NCBI GenBank assembly: GCA_003483345.1
Contig: DMWH01000019.1
Location: forward strand, 1 to 10,207
Direction of reading: 5' to 3'
Length of the DNA: 10,207 nt
From: Clostridiales bacterium
GTDB lineage: Bacteria; Bacillota; Clostridia; Tissierellales; Sedimentibacteraceae
Below the pieces are notes generated by a model. That model saw nothing but the letters and a program-made list of their open reading frames with translations. It was not told where the DNA came from and did no database searches. Below are positions 1 to 5,447 of the stretch, piece after piece (position 1 is the stretch's first letter; every line of letters begins with the position of its first letter). The position numbers were made by a program, and so were the translations under genes.

Positions 1-51
1 TTTATAAGTTTTCTGTAACGGAAAAACATGCTTTATAATTAAAGCAAATAA

Positions 52-279
52 AAACGAAAAGGATTCGAAAATGTTTCTTTCTACATTATAGTTCCTGAAG
101 AAGAAAAAAAGAGGATGCTTGAAAGAGACGACAGTCCCGAAAAGGTTAAAAAGAGAATTCTTAACGACAGGGAAGTCTTTAAGGATGTAATCAAAAAAGT
201 TGATTATATCATTGTTAATAAAGACTTAAACGAAACTGTAAATGAAATAGTTTCAATTCTTGAAAAATATAAAGTTTAA
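52..279 (+). pseudogene. C-terminal fragment of a guanylate-kinase-like nucleotide kinase
   Basis: The reading frame ending at the TAA at 277-279 encodes about 75 residues resembling the C-terminal third of guanylate kinase. It has a hydrophobic strand (SFYIIVPEEE), a charged lid-like helix (ERDDSPEKVKKRILNDREVF), then the typical end VDYIIVNKDLNETVNEIVSIL. In this family the last part carries the 'D(Y/F)-x-(I/V)-V-N-x-(D/N)-L' strand-helix, which is seen clearly. There is no ATG, and in-frame stops lie at 16, 40 and 49. The P-loop and GMP-binding parts are absent, and neither other frame upstream gives a convincing continuation. I read it as a truncated or frameshifted remnant. A complete gene would phosphorylate (d)GMP, which fits the reductase further along. 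Identification is by motif memory only; a related phage dNMP kinase is the alternative. Confidence 0.55.
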
Positions 280-286
280 TAAACAG

Positions 287-316
287 AAAGCTCTTGCATT
301 TTGCAAGAGTTTTTTT
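287..316 (+). terminator. Rho-independent terminator after the kinase fragment
   Basis: An 8-bp stem, CTCTTGCA (291-298) with TGCAAGAG (302-309), extended by AAAG/TTTT flanks and followed by a T run at 310-316. It starts 11 nt after the stop codon. Its good condition suggests that the kinase fragment belonged to a functional transcript not long ago. Confidence 0.85.
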
Positions 317-690
317 GTTGGTCCCGTAACGTATCTACATACGACAAACTACCATAGAAAGTTTATTCGCCCTTAGCTTCAGTGGAAAAATTCTTAAAAC
401 AAAAACTTTTCTATAGTAAAAAACAGATAGATATATTTAAAGACATACTCTAAAAATCACATTTGTTTAATCTCAAAGAACAGGCTTGATTCAGGGCAAG
501 TCAATAAAAAAACGGCGGGAGCAAAAATTTCCGGTTTTAAAAAAGAATTTCCAAAATTAAATGAATTTTTTCTTAAAAGTAATAACTGTTAATACTATTT
601 TTTCCGGTTGTTGATAAAAAAATAAGAACAGTCCTTAGTTAACCTTCGATTATCGAAGCCGGTGGGGAAGAGTTTAAAAAAAAATAAAAA
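317..690. other. Non-genic stretch, probably decayed coding DNA
   Basis: No supported gene is present. Two short open stretches look protein-like but have no credible start. Positions 358-453 (frame 1) encode ...SVEKFLKQKLFYSKKQIDIF... and stop at 451-453. Positions 431-592 (frame 2) encode ...DSGQVNKKTAGAKISGFKK... and stop at 590-592. They overlap in adjacent frames, as a frameshifted remnant would, but I cannot name a parent family. A perfect short palindrome, CTTCGA-TTA-TCGAAG, sits at 644-658. Confidence 0.3.
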
Positions 691-710
691 AACAGAGAAA
701 TTTATCTCTG
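674..710 (-). terminator. Terminator for the 797-1921 minus-strand gene
   Basis: On the minus strand, CAGAGA (710-705) and TCTCTG (698-693) form a 6-bp stem with a 6-nt loop. An almost uninterrupted T tract follows (complement of the A-rich 674-692). It lies about 86 nt beyond the stop codon of the minus gene and points the right way. Confidence 0.7.
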
Positions 711-756
711 CTTAACTTAAATTAATCTGCCTGTTAAAAACTTCAGGTAAGACAAA

Positions 757-791
757 TAGAGGGTATTCCTCCTAAATCCCTCTAAATTTTT
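757..791 (+). terminator. Hairpin between converging ends, possible plus-strand terminator
   Basis: TAGAGGG (757-763) pairs with CCCTCTA (778-784) around a 14-nt loop, and a T run follows on the plus strand. Read on the minus strand it lies just after the 797 stop codon but has no T tract, so there it could only stabilise the 3' end. No plus-strand gene needing a terminator is seen nearby. Confidence 0.4.
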
Positions 792-796
792 TTCGA

Positions 797-1921
797 TTAT
801 ACGGCTTCATAGGAATCATCTATAAACTCCTCAATTTTATTTCTTATAAAACCTCCATAATTACCCTTATATTCAGTCCTGAATATGAAAACAAGCAGCT
901 GGTCAATAGCTCTAAGAACCATATCAAGATCATACTGATGACTCATCTGGACAAAATCGGATATGTAGTTTTCAAGGTCTGTAACCATGAAAGGATCACA
1001 TTTGTAGTTCTTCTTTCCGGCACTTAAAATATGGCTTACGATGGTTGTTTCATATTTTACGGTTTTAGCAGCTCTAATGGCATTCCCGTCATAAGAAGGC
1101 TTGATTTTAAATATATACCCCCTGTTGACCTTCTCTTTGTAGAATACTCTAAAAGTACTATTCTCTATGATTTCCTCTATTTTATTAAAAGAATTCAAAT
1201 AATCCGGCAGAAAGCTTTTTATTTCATCTCTGCCGATAAAAAACTCATTGACATTTTCATCATAATAAGGATTAACCCTGTTATTGTATATAAGCTCCCT
1301 TATTGCAAGTCTTAATTCATTTATAGGCTTTATTTTTAGAAGTTCTGTAAAAACCACATCGCTTATCTGAAGGTAACCACGACCATAATTCTCTTTTGAT
1401 TTAAAATAGATTTTATAATCTACAATATAAACCCCGTAGGCGTTTCTATCCCTCTTTAAACTCTTGCAAATTAAGTTATTGGAAATAAAGTACCTGTTGT
1501 TATTTTGAACGGTTTTGATAGTTACTCCAAGCTTTGCAGCAATTTCTTCATCAGAAATACTTCTGACTATTCCGTTGCTGTCACAAAGAATATGATACAT
1601 TAAAAACTGTAGAATCTGAGATCTTGACGAACACATCTCCTTGTCTATTTTAAGGTCATTGGCTTCGTTTTTGTAAATTACGATCTCTTTATTGTGATAT
1701 GGGCATTTTGAGCAGAAATTATAAGTAATTAAGTTTTTCTGCTCTTCAGTTATATTGCCTTTCATGATTTTTGCAACAGAACATTCAGCCATACCGCAAA
1801 GCTCTTTGTTATATCCTTGTGATTTATCTATGCGACAAAGCTTTTTATAAGGTTTGGAAGCCCCTATCATGCCAACAATTCTAATTATACCTATTTTAAG
1901 TGTTTCATTGAATAAAAGCAT
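797..1921 (-). CDS. Cys-rich winged-helix DNA-binding protein, orphan
   Basis: The product has 374 residues. An N-terminal cysteine cluster is seen (C29, C42, C47, C70, C73, with H76 next to the last pair CSKCPYH), consistent with metal binding but not a named zinc-finger class. A helix-turn-helix follows at about residues 120-150 (SDEEIAAKLGVTIKTVQNN, then NRYFISNNLI) with a wing around 153-168. The C-terminal third is helical and ends with a YGGFIRNKIEEF-like segment similar in style to the end of the protein at 5448-6425. The start at 1921 has only a modest upstream purine stretch (AGGAATGGGG, 9 nt away); Met18 is a possible alternative. It probably acts at the four TTATCT boxes directly upstream (1955-1990), either as autoregulator or as a replication accessory protein. 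Its function is inferred from the fold and position; I do not recognise the family. Confidence 0.8.
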   Translation of the reverse strand: MLLFNETLKIGIIRIVGMIGASKPYKKLCRIDKSQGYNKELCGMAECSVAKIMKGNITEEQKNLITYNFCSKCPYHNKEIVIYKNEANDLKIDKEMCSSRSQILQFLMYHILCDSNGIVRSISDEEIAAKLGVTIKTVQNNNRYFISNNLICKSLKRDRNAYGVYIVDYKIYFKSKENYGRGYLQISDVVFTELLKIKPINELRLAIRELIYNNRVNPYYDENVNEFFIGRDEIKSFLPDYLNSFNKIEEIIENSTFRVFYKEKVNRGYIFKIKPSYDGNAIRAAKTVKYETTIVSHILSAGKKNYKCDPFMVTDLENYISDFVQMSHQYDLDMVLRAIDQLLVFIFRTEYKGNYGGFIRNKIEEFIDDSYEAV

Positions 1922-1954
1922 TAAATTTTACCCCATTCCTATTTATTGCTTTAA

Positions 1955-1990
1955 TTATCTTTGATTATCTCCGTTTATCTTAAATTATCT
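1955..1990. repeat. Four TTATCT boxes with exact 10-bp period
   Basis: TTATCT begins at 1955, 1965, 1975 and 1985, in the same orientation and one helical turn apart, with an A/T-rich base before each. The array ends 1 bp before the -35 box at 1992 and lies 34 bp upstream of the minus-strand start at 1921. The phasing places all sites on one DNA face, as expected for cooperative protein binding. Two more isolated TTATCT copies occur at 2355 and 2425. Confidence 0.75.
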
Positions 1991-1991
1991 A

Positions 1992-2020
1992 TTGACTTAT
2001 GCTATATATTGTGGTATAAT
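1992..2020 (+). promoter_or_regulatory. Strong vegetative promoter with extended -10
   Basis: TTGACT (1992-1997), a 17-bp spacer and TATAAT (2015-2020), preceded by TGG, which gives the extended -10 TGn. This is close to the primary-sigma consensus. It should start a plus-strand transcript near 2027. The TTATCT boxes abut its upstream edge, so a protein bound there could activate or block it. Confidence 0.88.
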
Positions 2021-2026
2021 TTATAC

Positions 2027-2260
2027 AAGGTTTATTTCCACACTATACATGGTGGCCTTGGATAATTTACTGTAATAATCCCCGAAGGATTATCCCTTAC
2101 TCTCTTGTCCTTTCTTTCTGAGTATTGAAGTACGTTGTCTATATAGGGATTCTTTATATCTCCTTCCCTTATATAAAGCCCCTCTTGTGTGTGAAGACAA
2201 CTTCCCATTCCAAATCTTTAGTGGGCATTCTAAGCAGAAATTAGAATGCTCATTTTTTTT
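2027..2260 (+). ncRNA. Candidate structured small RNA, about 230 nt
   Basis: A strong promoter and a strong terminator bracket a stretch with no credible ORF; the only ATG (2049) gives eight codons without a ribosome binding site. Several pairings are visible. ATAATCC/GGATTAT (2075-2081/2087-2093, loop CCGAA) competes with GGATAAT/ATTATCC (2060-2066/2089-2095). GTTGTC pairs with GACAAC (2134-2139/2196-2201), enclosing TATATAGGG/CCCtTATATA (2140-2148/2166-2175). That inner stem competes with CTTTATAT/ATATAAAG (2152-2159/2171-2178). CACTA (2041-2045) can close with TAGTG (2219-2223). Two pairs of mutually exclusive helices suggest a switchable RNA. It is antisense to the leader that the opposing promoter at 2286-2316 would make for the 797-1921 gene. 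I could not match it to 6S RNA or another known family. The boundaries are predicted. Confidence 0.68.
2222..2260 (+). terminator. Strong terminator of the small RNA
   Basis: A 12-bp stem, TGGGCATTCTAA (2222-2233) with TTAGAATGCTCA (2241-2252) including one G-U pair, has a 7-nt loop and eight Ts (2253-2260). It is the strongest terminator in the window. On the minus strand no T tract follows, so antisense transcription should pass through. Confidence 0.92.
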
Positions 2261-2285
2261 AGTTTAAAAACTTACCGTGTACATT

Positions 2286-2316
2286 TATAATACGTGAAAG
2301 CTTAAAAAAATATTCC
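2286..2316 (-). promoter_or_regulatory. GGAATA-N15-ACGTATTATA element, minus strand
   Basis: On the minus strand GGAATA (2316-2311) is separated by exactly 15 bp from ACGTATTATA (2295-2286). Only the first base of the second box differs from the other four copies. It points to the 797-1921 gene about 365 bp away, through the region encoding the 2027-2260 RNA. If active, it gives that gene a long leader fully complementary to the small RNA. Confidence 0.65.
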
Positions 2317-2377
2317 AAAGGGATATTTAATAAAAAAGAGAGCTGTTTCCAAGTTATCTAATAAAACCCCAAAAAAG

Positions 2378-2408
2378 GCATTACATTTGATGATGTAGTG
2401 TTTTTTTT
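2378..2408 (+). terminator. Second plus-strand terminator
   Basis: GCATTACAT (2378-2386) pairs with ATGTAGTGT (2393-2401) with two G-U pairs that work only in plus-strand RNA, followed by a T run at 2401-2408. It may back up the terminator at 2260. Between the two terminators (2261-2377) I see no ORF. From 2409 to 2474 the DNA is nearly pure AT, with no gene. Confidence 0.7.
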
Positions 2409-2474
2409 ATTGCTTATATAGGTGATTATCTATGGTATTATATATAATATATTATCAAATAAAATTATTAATAA

Positions 2475-2524
2475 AAAAATACATCCATTATATCAAGAAA
2501 TATTAATTGAACGGATGTATTTTT
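2475..2524 (-). terminator. Bidirectional terminator hairpin for the small exported protein
   Basis: AAAAATACATCC (2475-2486) and GGATGTATTTTT (2513-2524) form a 12-bp stem around a 26-nt AT-rich loop. A/T tracts flank both sides, so it can terminate either strand. It lies about 70 nt past the stop codon of the 2592-2846 gene. Confidence 0.72.
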
Positions 2525-2591
2525 ACTCCCAGCCGGAGGAAAAGTTTCATGCCTATTATATATAATAAAACTCTAATGCTTCGAGGTATAC

Positions 2592-2846
2592 TTATTCAAG
2601 AAGCTTCCTAACTTCCTTTAAGGTTACTTTTTCATCCTCTGTTAAACATTTAAGTATAATTTCTTTTACTTCTTCCGAAGGTGAATTCTTCTCAATAGCA
2701 TCGGCCGCATTATCAGTCGTTCCAGCCTCAACAGTATTGGTTGTTTCTGTAAGAGCAGTCTCCTCTGTACTGTCAGTTGTTTCTGCAAAAGCTACATTTA
2801 TAATGATCAATAATATTGTTAATAATATAATTAAAAACTTTTTCAT
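2592..2846 (-). CDS. Small exported Thr/Glu-rich protein
   Basis: The product has 84 residues. It begins with a clear signal peptide: MKK, a hydrophobic core of about 15 residues (FLIILLTILLIIINV) and a likely cleavage after AFA at residue 21. The mature part starts with a low-complexity Thr/Glu/Ala stretch (about 22-54) and ends in a charged helical segment (EEVKEIILKCLTEDEKVTLKEVRKLL) with one cysteine. The protein is acidic, has no lipobox and has no recognised domain, so its function is unknown. No ribosome binding site is visible. The base A of the ATG is the last base of a GGAATA-N15-GCGTATTATA element, which would place the transcription start at or inside the coding region. Either the mRNA is leaderless, the start comes from an upstream promoter, or the element is not a simple promoter here. 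The exported character is well supported; expression is uncertain. Confidence 0.68.
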   Translation of the reverse strand: MKKFLIILLTILLIIINVAFAETTDSTEETALTETTNTVEAGTTDNAADAIEKNSPSEEVKEIILKCLTEDEKVTLKEVRKLLE

Positions 2847-2876
2847 ATAATACGCATTTAACTGATATAATATTCC
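2846..2876 (-). promoter_or_regulatory. GGAATA-N15-GCGTATTATA element overlapping a start codon
   Basis: On the minus strand GGAATA (2876-2871), a 15-bp spacer and GCGTATTATA (2855-2846) match the copies before the reductase and the Api92-like gene exactly in both boxes and spacing. Its last base is the first base of the small protein's ATG, which is unusual for a promoter. Confidence 0.68.
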
Positions 2877-2909
2877 TAATAATAAAAAAATACCGCAGTT
2901 AATTTACGG

Positions 2910-2937
2910 TTGCTTAATCATTAAAATATGATAAAAT
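2910..2937 (+). promoter_or_regulatory. Probable vegetative promoter of the initiator gene
   Basis: TTGCTT (2910-2915), a 16-bp spacer and TAAAAT (2932-2937), 25 bp before the ATG at 2963. A short inverted repeat, ACCG/CGGT (2892-2895/2906-2909), lies just upstream and could be an operator. AGGAG (2951-2955) lies 7 nt before the start codon. Confidence 0.55.
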
Positions 2938-2962
2938 ATATAAAAAAAAGAGGAGCCATTGT

Positions 2963-4414
2963 ATGAAGAATATAAAATTCGATTCTATGATCATAGTCTT
3001 ATATAACATACTTAAAAAGTACGATACTTTTGTAGATGCAATTTGGGAAGAATTTAAGGATGAGAACATTACTGAATACTATGGTTTTTATGAGTCGGAA
3101 ATATTCGGGAAAGACCAGATAGACATTGAAAAAGAAATAAAAATTCACATATTAAATGCTTGCTTGTATGTAAATAATAATATTATTCCGATTATTGTAA
3201 AAGAGAAGAAGATAGAAGAGCTGTACTTAAATACAAGAATTAAAATAGATAAATACAAAACAAGGCTAAGAGAGCAGGTTGCAATTTATTTAAGCCAAAA
3301 CAATAATAAAAAATATATTCTAAAAGAGCTGGAGAGCAAAGAGAGCGACGATCCTAAAAAATTTATAAACTCAAGACTTTCAAAAATCAGGAAATGGGAA
3401 ACCGATCCGAATTCTTTAATATCAGAATTCTACTACATAGATGAGCTGCAAAAAAACCAGTTAAAAATTATTTATTACGATGAGTCTGTTTTTATTTTGC
3501 TGAATGAAATATACAAATATAATAATCAGTCTCTGATGGATAATATAAATTTATTAAAAAGCAAGGAATTAAAAGCAAAAAAAAGGGGAGCTACAATTCC
3601 CAACAGTATGTTTGAATATGACGGAATTTTTTCGGCAGGTAAAAAAACTGTAAAAGATCTGGCTCATTTTGAAAAAGATAATAATATACATGTAAAAATC
3701 AATAAAAATGATGACCAAATCACTATTGCAGTGCCAAAAGTAATAGCAAGAGACGAAAGAATAAATGCTGAATATAACTCTGAAATAGACAGCATAAACT
3801 TCACGGCAGCTGACTTTAAAGTACTGACATCCTTGTTTGAATTAGGGCGAAACAGGCTGCTGGAGGGAAAAGAGACTGTATCATTCACTATGGAAAGCTT
3901 GTGTAATATGCTTGATATAGTACCTTGTACAACTAATTATAATACAATTGCAAAATCAATTTTTGCTTTTAAAACAAAATCCGTTTACATAAAAATTTCA
4001 GATTCATATGTAAGATTTTTCAATATCATAAAAACAATAGATGTTCCTTTTCTTAATTCCGACAGAAAAAAGCAGTGGACAATAAGTTTTCACGAAGAGC
4101 TGGTCAAAGAAATAGTAGCAAATAAGTATAAATATATTTTAACAGAAACCATATCTTCTTTAAAACATGAAATTTCAGTGCTTTTGTTTAAAATAATAAT
4201 ATATGATGTCTATGCTTACCCTAAAAAAACATGTTTTTCATACACTTGGGATGAAATTGCATTAAAGGTAGGGCTGGATGATAAGCCCAACAGAATTAAA
4301 AACAGAATAAAAATGGCATTAAATGAAATGAATGCTGCCGGAATAATTATGAAATATGAAACTCGAGATAAAGACAGCGTATTTAATATCTTCCCAAACC
4401 CTGAAATAATTTAA
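2963..4414 (+). CDS. Replication initiator, two winged-helix (Rep_3-like) type
   Basis: The product has 483 residues. Winged-helix domain 1 is at about 279-365 (FTAADFKVLTSLFEL, then MESLCNMLDIVP...AFKTKSVYIKI). Winged-helix domain 2 is at about 370-480 (QWTISFHEELVKEIV..., SYTWDEIALKVGLDD, a basic recognition helix NRIKNRIKMALNEMNAAGI and a beta wing to FNIFPNP). This tandem arrangement and the C-terminal wording are typical of iteron-binding initiators. Residues 1-265 are a long helical, Lys/Glu-rich N-terminal region that makes it larger than the usual 230-350-residue plasmid Rep. Its role would be to bind the 20-bp iterons that start 38 bp after the stop codon and melt the origin, with the host DnaA and helicase. 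AGGAG at 2951-2955 supports the start. Exact family membership (PF01051 or a divergent relative) is inferred. Confidence 0.78.
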   Translation: MKNIKFDSMIIVLYNILKKYDTFVDAIWEEFKDENITEYYGFYESEIFGKDQIDIEKEIKIHILNACLYVNNNIIPIIVKEKKIEELYLNTRIKIDKYKTRLREQVAIYLSQNNNKKYILKELESKESDDPKKFINSRLSKIRKWETDPNSLISEFYYIDELQKNQLKIIYYDESVFILLNEIYKYNNQSLMDNINLLKSKELKAKKRGATIPNSMFEYDGIFSAGKKTVKDLAHFEKDNNIHVKINKNDDQITIAVPKVIARDERINAEYNSEIDSINFTAADFKVLTSLFELGRNRLLEGKETVSFTMESLCNMLDIVPCTTNYNTIAKSIFAFKTKSVYIKISDSYVRFFNIIKTIDVPFLNSDRKKQWTISFHEELVKEIVANKYKYILTETISSLKHEISVLLFKIIIYDVYAYPKKTCFSYTWDEIALKVGLDDKPNRIKNRIKMALNEMNAAGIIMKYETRDKDSVFNIFPNPEII

Positions 4415-4444
4415 GCGGCAATATTATAATATTGTCGCTTTTAA
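4414..4444 (+). terminator. Terminator of the initiator gene
   Basis: An 11-bp stem, AGCGGCAATAT (4414-4424) with ATATTGTCGCT (4429-4439) including one G-U pair, has a TATA loop and a short T run. It overlaps the last base of the stop codon, so it separates the initiator transcript from the iterons. Confidence 0.78.
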
Positions 4445-4451
4445 CTATATT

Positions 4452-4749
4452 GTCCTGTAAAGAAGTTCTATGTCCCTCTTAATTTATGGATAACAATAAT
4501 GTCCCGTAAAGAAGTTCTATGCCCCTTTTTGAGTCATAGACAATAATCACGTCCCGTAAAGAAGTTCCATGTCCCTCTTAATTTATAGATAACAATAATG
4601 TCCCGTAAAGAAGTTCTATGTCCCCTTTTTTTTATCTACTTTTATTCCCGTAATAAAATCTCATGTCCCGTAATGAAGTTCCGTGTCCCATAATGAAGTT
4701 TCATGTCCCGTAATGAAGTCTTATGTCCCGTAAAGAAGTTCTATGTCCC
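4452..4749 (+). repeat. Iteron array, nine 20-bp repeats
   Basis: The unit GTCCCGTAAAGAAGTTCTAT starts at 4452, 4501, 4551, 4600, 4645 (degenerate), 4665, 4685, 4705 and 4725, and the next GTCCC closes the last. The first four are 49-50 bp apart; the rest are head to tail at exactly 20 bp. Between copies 1-2 and 3-4 the linker TCTTAATTTATRGATAACA is repeated, so a roughly 99-bp block (4452-4550) was duplicated at 4551. Copies vary mainly at positions 5-6 (CG/CA/TG), 10 (A/T) and 17-18. TATGGATAA at 4485-4493 is, on the minus strand, one mismatch from a DnaA box. This is the likely binding array of the protein at 2963-4414. Confidence 0.9.
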
Positions 4750-4779
4750 TTTTTATTATTTTACAGTGAAAGTTCAATA

Positions 4780-4814
4780 GGTAAAAAATAGTTGAATTTC
4801 AAATATTTTTTACC
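4780..4814. repeat. Perfect 11-bp inverted repeat in the origin
   Basis: GGTAAAAAATA (4780-4790) and TATTTTTTACC (4804-4814) flank a 13-bp centre that contains the smaller dyad TTGAA-T-TTCAA. It lies in AT-rich DNA between the two iteron clusters, a usual place for the melting region. Without a T tract after it, it is not a terminator. Confidence 0.6.
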
Positions 4815-4820
4815 AACAGA

Positions 4821-4993
4821 AACCCGTAAAGAAATCTGAAGCACCTTTTTGAGCTCCGGCATATTCATTTTTGCTGCCAGCATTTCAAAAACTTGGTAAT
4901 TTCAACATTTTTTTTATTTTGATTCGACACTGTTGTATCTTGATCCTTGTCCCATAATGAAGTCTCATGTCCCGTAAAGAAGTTTCATGTCCC
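4821..4993 (+). repeat. Second iteron cluster: two good copies and one degenerate copy
   Basis: Two head-to-tail 20-bp units start at 4949 (with CCCAT) and 4969 and are closed by GTCCC at 4989-4993. A poor copy (ACCCGTAAAGAAATCTGAAG) starts at about 4821. About 200 bp of AT-rich DNA separates them from the first cluster, so the origin has a main array, an AT-rich gap and a distal pair. A split array of this kind can support looping or handcuffing between clusters. Confidence 0.85.
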
Positions 4994-5023
4994 CCCTTTT
5001 TTTTACGACAATTTTCAAAAACA

Positions 5024-5052
5024 TTGAAGAACAAAATTTTTTATGCTATACT
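5024..5052 (+). promoter_or_regulatory. Extended -10 promoter of the structured leader
   Basis: TTGAAG (5024-5029), a 17-bp spacer and TATACT (5047-5052), preceded by TGC, which gives an extended -10. It should start RNA near 5059. It lies just after the last iteron, so initiator binding could influence it. Confidence 0.68.
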
Positions 5053-5058
5053 TTTCCC

Positions 5059-5447
5059 TAAGAGAAAAAAGAAAAGCCATAATCTTCTTGATTATGACTC
5101 AGATTTCTCAAAAGCGGTTTTAATTTGCCGATTAAAACCAAAAATTTAAACTTTTATCCGTCTCCAGACTATAAACTTTGCCGAGTTTGGTCTGGTCTCC
5201 CAACGAAGATTTTGCCGAATCTTTGTTGGAACTTAATAAGGTCAGCTGTTTGATTTATCAGGCTATCAGGCTTATCCGGCTTGATTGACCCGGCTTGAGT
5301 TCACTAAGGCTTATTAATTCAAAAAAATTTGAATTGATAGGCTCAGCTCCTTATTACCTAAAATTATAGCATAAAATTTATATATGTAAAGACTTATTTT
5401 AAAAAATATATAAGAAAAAATAATCAAAAAACAAAAGAGGACGAGCT
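5059..5447 (+). ncRNA. Structured leader or RNA with three TTGCCG-loop hairpins
   Basis: About 390 nt between the promoter and the ATG at 5448 hold no ORF but many hairpins. CATAATC/GATTATG is at 5078-5096. GGTTTTAAT/ATTAAAACC (5116-5139), a 12-bp bulged stem CCAGAC..TAAACT/AGTTTG.GTCTGG (5164-5195) and CCAACGAAGATT/AATCTTTGTTGG (5200-5229) all carry the loop TTGCCG closed by a T-A pair. A 16-bp stem with an AAAA loop is at 5308-5343. The 5200-5229 and 5308-5343 stems use G-T pairs that become A-C mismatches on the other strand, so selection for plus-strand RNA structure is likely. Tandem ATCAGGCT copies (5257-5272) and two CCGGCTTGA copies (5276, 5290) lie between. No T tract follows any hairpin, so it probably reads into the next gene as a regulatory leader. 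The class is unknown. Confidence 0.62.

Larger units (their letters stand above)
4452..4993. other. Putative iteron-type origin of replication
   Basis: Twelve initiator-type repeats, an AT-rich stretch with an inverted repeat (4750-4945) and a near-consensus DnaA box lie directly downstream of an initiator-like gene. This is the standard layout of an iteron replicon. No gene is present here. Confidence 0.78.

Noticed and set aside
321..341. Isolated iteron-like GTCCCGTAACG
   Set aside because: Only the first nine bases match, the rest diverges, and it is 4 kb from the array; chance or relic.
1031..1315. Plus-strand open frame of 94 codons
   Set aside because: It lies wholly opposite the winged-helix gene at 797-1921, with low-complexity composition and no ribosome binding site.
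2433..2442. Sixth copy of the promoter element (TGGTATTATA)
   Set aside because: The sequence 15 bp upstream is GCTTAT, not GGAATA, and the region is simple AT-rich DNA.
2551..2560. GCCTATTATA, similar to the second promoter box
   Set aside because: It has a changed base and no GGAATA partner at 15 bp (AGCCGG instead).
4452..4993. CRISPR array
   Set aside because: The repeats are head to tail at 20 bp or separated by repeated linkers, there are no unique spacers of constant length and no cas genes, and an initiator gene lies next to it.
4967..5149. Open frame of 60 codons on the plus strand
   Set aside because: It starts inside an iteron, runs through the promoter and the first TTGCCG hairpin, has no ribosome binding site and has no protein-like composition.
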